This document shows, one piece after another, positions 6,949 through 14,601 of a stretch of DNA of 64,000 bases. Source of the DNA: JALYNX01 sp963746905 (GTDB taxonomy: Bacteria; Actinomycetota; Acidimicrobiia; Spongiisociales; ZC4RG35). Position 1 is the first letter of the stretch. Each line of letters begins with the position of its first letter. A program made the position numbers and the translations under genes. The notes under the pieces are model-generated. The model was given only the letters and a program-made list of their open reading frames with translations. It was not told the DNA's origin and did no database searches. The DNA is taken from NCBI GenBank assembly GCA_963746905.1, contig CAVVCY010000003.1, forward strand, positions 124,001 through 188,000, read 5' to 3'.

Positions 6949-9093
6949 TTGGCACGGAGAGGCGGGCTGGGTCGGGGTCTGGAGGCTCTGATCCCTACCG
7001 AGACTGCGGAGCAATCGCGCAAGCGGCTGCTTCGAATCATCGATGCCAACGGCGAGCTGGTCGGGGACGACCCCGGGCTCGACCCTGAGCTCTATCAGCA
7101 GATGTACCGGAGGATGGTCCTGGCAAGGACTCTCGACCGGAAGATGCTTGCCCTGCAGCGTCAGGGCCGTCTCGGGACCTACGCCATGCTCGAAGGCCAG
7201 GAAGCGGTGCAGATCGGCTCTGCCCTCGCCCTGAAACCCGACGACTTCGTCTTTCCCTCCTATCGGGAGCATGCGGTCCAGGTGACCCGTGGCCTCCCCA
7301 TCGAGGTCCTGCTTGCCTATTGGAAGGGCCTGCCCAACGCCGGATGGGACCTCGACAAGTACCGAACCGGGATCGTGACCGTTCCGATCGCCACCCAGCT
7401 CCCCCATGCTGTGGGCTACTCCTACGTGACCAAGCTCCGCGGGGAGGACACCGTGACCGCCGTCTATTTTGGCGACGGGGCGACGTCGGAGGCCGACTTC
7501 CACGCCGCGATGAATCTCGCCGGAGTGTGGAAGACCCCAACCGTCTTCATCTGCGCCAACAACCTCTATGCGATCTCGGTCCCCTATGAGAAGCAGACGG
7601 CCTCGGAGACCATCGCCCAAAAGGCTGCGGCCTACGGATTCGACGGCTTCCGGGTCGACGGGATGGATCCGATTGCGATGTATCTGGCCACCCGGATTGC
7701 CGTGCGACGGGCCCGCAAGGGCCAGGGCCCGACCCTGATCGAGGCGATGACGTACAGGTATGGCCCGCATGCCACTGCTGACGACCCGACCCTCTATCGC
7801 TCCCGGAAGGAAGAGGAGAAGTGGCGGGAGAGGGATCCCATCGAGCGACTACGGCTCTTCTTGGAGGGTCGTGGCGAATGGGACGAGAGAATGGGCGAGA
7901 AGGTCGCCCAGGAGACTGCCGACCAGGTGGAGGCGGCGATCACGGCGATCGAGTCTGAGCCCCTTCCCGGCCGCGACGACGCGATCCGGCACGGGTTCCA
8001 GCGGATCCCCGCTCACGTGGTCGACCAGCTGCACGCGATGCAGGCGGCCCACGATGAGGAGCCGACCAGCTTCGGCGAGGAGGAGATCTGGGTCATTGGC
8101 GACGATCAGCCTGTGGCGGGTCCCACCGAGTCGTGGACCATGGCAGACGCCATCAACGCAGCTCTGGGCCAGGCCATGGAGCGGAACCCGGAGGTGATCG
8201 TCCTCGGCGAGGACGTGGGTCTGAGCGGGGGCGTGTTCCGGGTCACCGAGGGCCTTCAGGCGAGGTTTGGCGAAGGCCGTGTCATCGACACCCCACTCAA
8301 CGAGTCCGGGATCGTTGGAAGCGCGGTAGGAATGGCTCTGGCCGGTGCCCGACCGGTGGCCGAGATCCAGTTCGAAGGCTTCGTCTACCCCGCCTTCGAT
8401 CAGATCGTCAGTCATTTGGGGAGATTTCGCTACCGGACCAGAGGCAACTCCAGCGTGCCGGTGGTCGTCCGTTTCCCCAGCGGTGCGGGGATCGGCGCCC
8501 ACGAGCACCATTGTGACTCTCCCGAGGCATATTTCGTGCACGCCCCGGGCCTGGTCGTGATCTGCCCCTCGACCCCCACTGACGCCAAGGGCCTCCTGAC
8601 GGCTGCCCTCGAAGGGAACGATCCGGTGATCTTCCTGGAACCGAAGGTGCTCTACCGGGCGGGAAGGGAGGACGTGCCCGTCGAGCGCTACACCATCCCC
8701 ATTGGCCGGGCCCGGATCCGCAAGTCGGGGACCGATCTGACACTGGTCACCTACGGAGGCATGGTCTCGGTGGCCCTCGAGGCTGCGAACCGGGTGGAAG
8801 CCTCGGTAGAAGTGATCGACCTCCGCACTCTCTTCCCCTGGGATCGGGAGACGGTCCTCGGATCTGTTGCCCGAACCGGGCGACTCCTCCTCGTCCAGGA
8901 GGCGCAGGGCTCGGCAGGGGTCGCCGCCGACGTGGCCGCAGTGGTGGCAGAAAAGGCGCTCTACGACCTCCAGGCTCCGATCGTCAGGGTCACCGGCTTC
9001 GATGTCCCCTGGCCCCAGTTCGCCATCGAGAAGCACGCCCTGATCGATGCCAGGCGGGTGGTCGCCGGGATCGAGGAGGCATTGAGGAGTTGA
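6949..9093 (+). CDS. fused 2-oxo acid dehydrogenase E1 alpha-beta with ParB-like N-terminus
   Basis: 714 residues combining both E1 subunits of a pyruvate or branched-chain 2-oxo acid dehydrogenase. The alpha half carries the thiamine diphosphate motif starting GDGATSEADFH near residue 175 and ending in NN. The beta half starts near residue 394 (MADAINAALGQAMERNP) with LGEDVG, GARPVAEIQF and GIGAHEHHC segments. The start is TTG 6949 because AAGGAGAG lies eight bases upstream and the frame before it is unlike E1. From that start the protein reads MARRGGLGRGLEALIPT, the hallmark N-terminus of ParB chromosome-partition proteins, which contacts ParA. No E2 or E3 gene is in the window. Whether the motif binds a ParA-like ATPase is untested. 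Confidence 0.88.
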   Translation: MARRGGLGRGLEALIPTETAEQSRKRLLRIIDANGELVGDDPGLDPELYQQMYRRMVLARTLDRKMLALQRQGRLGTYAMLEGQEAVQIGSALALKPDDFVFPSYREHAVQVTRGLPIEVLLAYWKGLPNAGWDLDKYRTGIVTVPIATQLPHAVGYSYVTKLRGEDTVTAVYFGDGATSEADFHAAMNLAGVWKTPTVFICANNLYAISVPYEKQTASETIAQKAAAYGFDGFRVDGMDPIAMYLATRIAVRRARKGQGPTLIEAMTYRYGPHATADDPTLYRSRKEEEKWRERDPIERLRLFLEGRGEWDERMGEKVAQETADQVEAAITAIESEPLPGRDDAIRHGFQRIPAHVVDQLHAMQAAHDEEPTSFGEEEIWVIGDDQPVAGPTESWTMADAINAALGQAMERNPEVIVLGEDVGLSGGVFRVTEGLQARFGEGRVIDTPLNESGIVGSAVGMALAGARPVAEIQFEGFVYPAFDQIVSHLGRFRYRTRGNSSVPVVVRFPSGAGIGAHEHHCDSPEAYFVHAPGLVVICPSTPTDAKGLLTAALEGNDPVIFLEPKVLYRAGREDVPVERYTIPIGRARIRKSGTDLTLVTYGGMVSVALEAANRVEASVEVIDLRTLFPWDRETVLGSVARTGRLLLVQEAQGSAGVAADVAAVVAEKALYDLQAPIVRVTGFDVPWPQFAIEKHALIDARRVVAGIEEALRS

Positions 9094-9638
9094 CCTCGCC
9101 GCCCACGGTCGCGGTGTTCGGATCGTCACAAACCGAACTCGATTCCGAGGAATGGGCCGACGCGGTCTCGGTGGGGGCCCGTCTCGCCTCGGCCGGTGCT
9201 GCGGTAGTAACCGGCGGTTACGGCGGCACGATGGAGGCCGTCTCCCTGGGGGCCGCACAGGCGGGAGGGCACGTGATTGGGGTGACTGCTCCTTCCTTGT
9301 TCCCGGATCGCGTCGGCGCCAACCCTCATGTGAACGAACTGATCGAGGCGTCAAGCCTCGCCCATCGCATCGATGTGATGATGAGCCGGGCCGACGCGAC
9401 GCTCTCTCTCCCCGGCTCGCTCGGGACCGCCACCGAGTTGTTGATGGCCTGGAACATCAATCACATAAAGCGGCGTCACGAGGACCGTCTGTTTCCCAGC
9501 GCCGCCGTCGGGGCTCAATGGAAAATGGTTGCCGATGCGCTAGTCCTGCTCATCGGCGCCGAAATCGACGGTATCTACTGGGCAAATAGCACCCCCGAAG
9601 GGGTCCACTGGATCATCGGGCAACTCGAGGAGCTTTGA
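9090..9638 (+). CDS. LOG family (Rossmann-fold nucleotide-binding) protein
   Basis: 182 residues of the LOG/TIGR00725-like family, some members of which are cytokinin-activating phosphoribohydrolases. The nucleotide-binding motif GGYGGTMEAVSLGA and a variant of the PGGxGTxxE motif (SLPGSLGTATELLMAW, with Ser for the second Gly) are present. Start is TTG 9090, overlapping the E1 stop by four bases, so translation is probably coupled. Function in bacteria outside cytokinin metabolism is poorly defined. Confidence 0.78.
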   Translation: MTSPPTVAVFGSSQTELDSEEWADAVSVGARLASAGAAVVTGGYGGTMEAVSLGAAQAGGHVIGVTAPSLFPDRVGANPHVNELIEASSLAHRIDVMMSRADATLSLPGSLGTATELLMAWNINHIKRRHEDRLFPSAAVGAQWKMVADALVLLIGAEIDGIYWANSTPEGVHWIIGQLEEL

Positions 9639-9672
9639 CAAAATCTGGCCAGCCCTAATCTCTGAGCCAGTC

Positions 9673-9897
9673 ATGAGTCACATCCGCCCTGCCATGAGTT
9701 CATCGAAGCACAAGATCGCTGACTGTCGGAGAGGCAGCCACGACTATGGCGAGGGTCAGCACGTTGGTGCCGGGATCATGCGCCGCGTATGTCAGACCTG
9801 TGCTGATGTGACCATCGATCTCACCGGTTCCGCTCTCACCTCGGATGGTATGACCGAGAGCCAGGTCGCTGCCCGGCTGACCACAGCCAGGCGATAA
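9673..9897 (+). CDS. small putative zinc-binding protein
   Basis: 74 residues, not assigned to a family. It has one possible zinc site formed by C-x4-H near the start (DCRRGSHDY) and CQTC in the middle (RRVCQTCADVTIDLTG), spaced like a zinc ribbon. A TTGACA (9635-9640) and TAATCT (9656-9661) pair with a short 15-base spacer lies upstream. ATG 9673 or 9694 could be the start. It is likely a real gene because of its composition, the motif and clean intergenic spacing. Confidence 0.55.
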   Translation: MSHIRPAMSSSKHKIADCRRGSHDYGEGQHVGAGIMRRVCQTCADVTIDLTGSALTSDGMTESQVAARLTTARR

Positions 9898-9926
9898 AAC
9901 AGGCACGGGCCTCTAAGCTCACCCCG

Positions 9927-10808
9927 GTGCCACGACTCATTCGAGCCGCCGGGGGCGTCGTTCTACGGCCGACGAAAAAGGGCCGTCTCAAGGTCCTGGT
10001 GACCCATCGCCCTAACTATGACGATTGGTCGTTGCCTAAAGGCAAGGCAGATCCCAAAGAGACACCAGAGCAGACCGCGGTCCGTGAGGTCCGCGAAGAG
10101 ACCGGATTCGAGTGCCGGATCATTGCTCCGCTCGGTCAGACCCGCTACCCGGTGAACGGCGGCACCAAGGAAGTGTCGTGGTTTGCGATGCGGCCGCTGC
10201 CCAAGAGCAAGGGCTTCGTACCGAACTCCGAGGTCGACCGGGTCAAATGGCTGTCACGGAAGAAGGCGGCAGCCCTCCTCGACTACGAGCGGGACCGCGA
10301 GCTGGTAATGGAGACCGACCTCAACAGCCTCGCACGAACGGGGACCTTGTTTCTGGTGCGCCATTCGACTGCCGGCGATCGGTCCAAGTGGAAAGGCGAC
10401 GACGTCTCACGGCCGCTCACCAAGTCGGGCGTGCGCCAGGCTGCGGCGATCGCCGCACGAATTGCGCCACGAGGCATTGAGCGAATTGTGAGCAGCCCCT
10501 ACGACCGTTGCACCCTCACCATGGCCCCGCTCTCGAGACTCACCGGGGCCAAGGTCGTGATCAATGAAGCTCTCGGCGAGGAACCCTCTGACCTAGACCG
10601 GACCTGGGCGCTGGTCGAGTCCCTGATCGGATACAACGCCGTCATCTGCTCCCACGGCGATGTGATACCGGCAATATTGACCAGGCTGAAGTCTGTCGGA
10701 CTCAGCGTCGAGTCTCGCTACTTTTTCTCGAAGGGCTCTACCTGGGAAGTGGAAGTCGACGGGGGCAAATTCACCACCGGCACCTATGTCCCCCCTCCGG
10801 AGACCTAG
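9927..10808 (+). CDS. mutT1: NUDIX hydrolase fused to histidine phosphatase (MutT1-like)
   Basis: 293 residues in two domains. Residues 1-130 hold a complete Nudix box (GKADPKETPEQTAVREVREETG, shown by G-x5-E-x7-REVREETG). Residues about 140-293 form a histidine phosphatase with LVRHSTAGD and a later SSPYDRC segment. This is the domain order of mycobacterial MutT1, which sanitises 8-oxo-dGTP and hydrolyses dinucleoside polyphosphates. Start is GTG 9927, seven bases after a TAAGCT box (9914-9919), so probably leaderless. It converges with the ABC exporter genes. Confidence 0.85.
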   Translation: MPRLIRAAGGVVLRPTKKGRLKVLVTHRPNYDDWSLPKGKADPKETPEQTAVREVREETGFECRIIAPLGQTRYPVNGGTKEVSWFAMRPLPKSKGFVPNSEVDRVKWLSRKKAAALLDYERDRELVMETDLNSLARTGTLFLVRHSTAGDRSKWKGDDVSRPLTKSGVRQAAAIAARIAPRGIERIVSSPYDRCTLTMAPLSRLTGAKVVINEALGEEPSDLDRTWALVESLIGYNAVICSHGDVIPAILTRLKSVGLSVESRYFFSKGSTWEVEVDGGKFTTGTYVPPPET

Positions 10809-10910
10809 CGAGTCGGACTGGCTTGTGTCAGACCTGGAAAACTGACCACGGCGGCGAGATCGGCGGCTCCGCCCATCCCAGCGTCCACGCGTGTGGTGAG
10901 GTTGGCTGAA

Positions 10911-12674
10911 TTAAACCGTCTTGGTGCCGGCTGCCCAGTCGTGATAGAGCGCCGCGTAGATCCCGCCCTGTGCGATCAGGTCGCGGTGATGGCCACGCTC
11001 GGCAAGGCGGCCTCGGTCGAAAACCAGGACCTCGTCCGCCCCTTCGGCGGTCGCCAACCTATGGGCGATAGTCACCGACGTCCTGCCTTCGATCAAACGC
11101 TGTATGGCATGCCGAAGCGCGACGTCGAGAGCCGGATCCACAGCTGACGTCGCCTCGTCCAGCACCAGCAGATCGGGGGAACCGATCCAGGACCGGACGA
11201 GAGCCACCAGCTGGCGCTCCCCGGCCGAGAGGTTCCCTCCCCGCTCGCCGACCCGCGTGTCCAGCCCCTTGGGAAGGCCGGCCACCCATTCACCGAGATC
11301 CAACTCGTGGAACGAGGTCCAGATCTCGGCGTCGTCGGCCTCCGGGCTGCCGTATCTGACGTTCCCGGCCACGGTGTCGTCGAAGAGGAAGCCCTCCTGG
11401 GGAACGAACGCCACCCGGGTCCGCAACTCATCCAACGGGAGCTTGGCCGCGTTCACCCCGCCAATGAAGACGCTTCCCGCGGTGGGATCGATCAACCGGA
11501 CAAGCAGCTTGGCGAACGTTGTCTTGCCGGATCCGGTCTCCCCGACCACCGCGACGTGAGAGCCGACTGCGATGTCAACCGTCACCTCACTGAGGACCTC
11601 GGCACCCTCCTCATAGGAGAAGGAGACATCGTTGAAGCGGGCACTGAGCCCACCCGGCCTGAGATGATCGGGATCGACCGGGTCGGCGACCTCGATCTTG
11701 CTGTCGAGGGCTCCCAACACCCGCCTCAAGCCAGAAGCCGCGCTTTGACCCATTTCGAGGGTCTCGACCACGATCTGCAACGGCTCGATCAGCAGGTTGG
11801 TGAGGAAGAGGAAGGCGATGAGCGTCCCCGCGCTCATCCCCTGGGCGGTGCCCACGATGATTCCCACGACCACGATTGCAGCAGTCAGCGTGCCGGCGAA
11901 GATCTCCGCCGAAGAGAACAGGATGTTGCCGAATCGGGCTGTCTTGAACTCCGACCAGAACCGGCGCTCCAGGGCGTCAGCAACCTTGACCTTGGTAGCG
12001 GATTCGATCCCATAGGCCCGAACCACGGGAATGGCGGTGATCGACTCACTCAGGACACCCAGCGAGTTGCCAACCTCGCTCCGGACCCGGTCATAGTTGC
12101 GGGCCAGCATCTTCTGGAACCATCTCATCATGAGGAGGTAGAGCAGCACCCCGACCAGTGCCACCAGAGCCAGTCGCCATTGGTAATAGGCCATCGCGGC
12201 GAGCGAGAGCAGCACCTGACTGCCGGCGATGATCATTCCGACCCCGCCCCACTCCATGAACTCCTCGAGGGTGGTCACATCGGAGGTGACCTGTGACACC
12301 AGATCCCCCCGCCGGTCGGACTCGGTGTGCAGCACCGACCGCTTGAGGAGATGGCCGAAAGTCATCGTGCGAAGGTCGGACAATCCGGTGGAAGAGCTCC
12401 TGATCAGGCGATGCACTGCGGCCCGGCCGACAAACGCACCCACGATCAGGGCACAGATCGCGATTGCGGCCTTCTGAAGGACCCCGACCATGTCGACGCC
12501 GCCGGGTGCCAGGATCTCGTCGTCGATGATCTTCTGTATCACGATCGGGGTCACCACGGTTATCGCCTGACCGACCATCGCCATGAGCAGTGTCACCCGA
12601 AGCCCCTGCTTAAGGGCGGGCGCCACTCGAAAGGCGTTGATCAGCATCTTGCTGCTGGCCTTCGACTCGCTCAT
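10911..12674 (-). CDS. ABC exporter half-transporter, catalytic-site subunit
   Basis: 587-residue ABC exporter with an N-terminal six-helix membrane domain and a C-terminal ATPase. Walker A is VVGETGSGKTTF, Walker B ends LLVLDEATSA with the catalytic Glu, and the switch His is present (VTIAHRL). Its signature motif is altered (LSAGE rather than LSGGQ). It overlaps the upstream partner gene by four bases (ATGA). Together they have the complementary defects expected of a heterodimeric exporter such as TM287/288 or BmrCD, so the pair should form one transporter, probably for drugs or lipids. Confidence 0.88.
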   Translation of the reverse strand: MSESKASSKMLINAFRVAPALKQGLRVTLLMAMVGQAITVVTPIVIQKIIDDEILAPGGVDMVGVLQKAAIAICALIVGAFVGRAAVHRLIRSSSTGLSDLRTMTFGHLLKRSVLHTESDRRGDLVSQVTSDVTTLEEFMEWGGVGMIIAGSQVLLSLAAMAYYQWRLALVALVGVLLYLLMMRWFQKMLARNYDRVRSEVGNSLGVLSESITAIPVVRAYGIESATKVKVADALERRFWSEFKTARFGNILFSSAEIFAGTLTAAIVVVGIIVGTAQGMSAGTLIAFLFLTNLLIEPLQIVVETLEMGQSAASGLRRVLGALDSKIEVADPVDPDHLRPGGLSARFNDVSFSYEEGAEVLSEVTVDIAVGSHVAVVGETGSGKTTFAKLLVRLIDPTAGSVFIGGVNAAKLPLDELRTRVAFVPQEGFLFDDTVAGNVRYGSPEADDAEIWTSFHELDLGEWVAGLPKGLDTRVGERGGNLSAGERQLVALVRSWIGSPDLLVLDEATSAVDPALDVALRHAIQRLIEGRTSVTIAHRLATAEGADEVLVFDRGRLAERGHHRDLIAQGGIYAALYHDWAAGTKTV

Positions 12675-14468
12675 GACGCCTCACCTGCCATTCTCCGGGC
12701 GTCCTCCTCGTAGGCCTGCACCAAGCGGGCGTAGCCCGGAGTCGTCTCCAAGAGCTCATCGTGGAGGCCGTGGGCGACCACTCTCCTCTCGTCCACGTAG
12801 ACGACCTCGTCCGCCAGCCGGATCGAAGCTGGTCGATAGGCAACCACCACGATCGTCGAGGGCAGAGCGGCAGAGCGGAGGCTGCGCAGGATCTCGGCTT
12901 CGACTGATGGGTCCACCGCCGAAGTGGCGTCGTCGAGGATGAGAACCCTTGGCTTGCGGATCAGCGCCCGAGCCAGCGCGATCCGCTGCCGCTGCCCACC
13001 TGAGAGCGTGGTTCCCCGCTCCCCGAGCTGAGTGTCGAGGCCTTTGGGGAGAGCAGCAATGAAGGATTCGGCGCCGGCAAGGCGCGCCGCCGCCCTGATC
13101 TCGGTTTCAGAGAACTCCTGTCCCAAGGTGATGTTTCCGGCGACGGTGTCATCGAAAAGGAAGGCATCCTGGGTCACATAGGAGACTTCCTTGGGCAACT
13201 CTGAAGCGGCAAAAGCGCGCAGGTCCTGGCCATCGATATGGATCGCGCCGGCGCCGGGATCCCAGAGCCGGGCCAGGAGGAGAGTGAGCGTCGACTTGCC
13301 CGAGGCGGTTGGCCCGACCACGGCCAAGACCGTCCCCGCCTCGAGATGAATATCGAGGTCAGCCAGGACCGGACCCGACCCGTCATAGGAGAAGTGAACG
13401 GTCTCACCGTGAATCGGTGCCGCGCCAGAATTCGATCGTGCCTGAGCCTGGCCGTACTCCATCAGCTCGTCGGCATCGAATACCGCCTGAACCCGTTTCC
13501 ATCCGGCCAGGCTGCCTGCCAGGTCCCACAGCACGAACCCGATCAGCTGGATTGGGAAGGCGAGCAGCGCCAGGAGGTAGGCGACCGTGACCACATTCCC
13601 CGCGGTAATGGCGCCTTCCTGGATCCGAAGCGCCCCCACAGTGACCAAGGCGATGATCAGCGCTTGGGGGAGGGCGCGAATCACGGCCTGATACGAGGCC
13701 CAGGTCGAGTTGACCTTGATCAGGCGGTCTCGAAGCAGGTCGGAGGCGATTCCGAAGTGATGAGCGACGTAGTTCTCCCTGTCCCAATGACTTGACAGTC
13801 AGGGCTCCGTCGAACGACTCGTGGGCCACTGACGCAACCTCGCCGCGTGACTCCTGAACCTTCTCCCAGAGCCCATAGGTGACCCAGCTCCCACGAATGT
13901 CGACGACGATCACAACGATGAGGCCGATCAGGGCGCCCAGGCCCAGCCAGGGATCGATGGCGGTGATCATCACGATCGTCCCCACCAGGAGGAGCGAGAC
14001 GCCGGTGGCGTAAGGCAGAGGCCCGAGGACGCCGGTGCCCTGGTCGACATCGGTGTCGGCGACTGCCAGCAGGTCACCAATCGATTGCCGGTTGAGCCAC
14101 GACATGCGAAGGGAGAGCTGGTGCTCGAGAAGCTCGTTTCGCACATCCTGTCGGGTCCGGAACTGGAGATACCCCGCCGAAGTGCGGCGCATGACGATGC
14201 CAAAGGCTTTGATGATGGCCACCGTGAGGATGGCGACGGCTGCCGGGAGCAACAGGCCCACGTAGCTGGAGCCCTTGTCGAGGACCGGGATGATCAATTC
14301 GTCCGTCACCCGTCCGATGACCCACGCCGAGGCAATGATGGCGCCGGCGAACAGGGCGGCGCCGAATACGGCGAGCCCGAAGGCTGCCGGATGCCCCTTG
14401 ACGAATCGCCAGATGAGGCGAATTCCGTCGCGCAGCAACGACCAGGGAGTGATTTTGTCGGATGACAT
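12671..14468 (-). CDS. ABC exporter half-transporter, degenerate-site subunit (one frameshift)
   Basis: Two overlapping frames together give about 598 residues, a full exporter half. The first ends after DGALTVKSLG; the second resumes at ENYVAHHFGIASDLLRD. One extra base in the CCC run at 13777-13779 accounts for the break, and the total length is a multiple of three plus one. Walker A is VVGPTASGKSTL and the signature LSGGQ is intact, but Walker B ends LILDDATSA (Asp for Glu) and the switch His is Tyr (VVAYRPAS). This is the non-catalytic partner of the downstream gene. The frameshift is probably a sequence error. Confidence 0.82.
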
Positions 14469-14478
14469 CAGGATCGAA

Positions 14479-14509
14479 AACCTACAACTTCAAGCTTGGT
14501 TTAAGTCAA
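14479..14509 (-). promoter_or_regulatory. candidate SoxR-controlled promoter of the ABC exporter
   Basis: On the minus strand: -35 TTGACT (14509-14504), a 19-base spacer, -10 TAGGTT (14484-14479), and the ATG ten bases further on. A 19-base spacer is the mark of MerR/SoxR-activated promoters. The spacer region contains an imperfect dyad, ACTTCAAGCTTGGTTTAAGT (14487-14506 on the plus strand), very close to the perfect dyad in front of soxR at 22969-22988. Confidence 0.62.
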
Positions 14510-14601
14510 GTTGATGACCTGCCAAACAACCCTTGATTCTACGTCGGGACCCCGGCGGGTTCGGTCGAATTACGACGGGCATCGGCCTAGGTTGGCCTGC
14601 A

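Noticed and set aside
12671..14468. Two separate ABC genes or a true pseudogene at 12.7-14.5 kb
   Set aside because: One extra base explains the split, the joined protein is full length, and both partner subunits retain complementary functional motifs.
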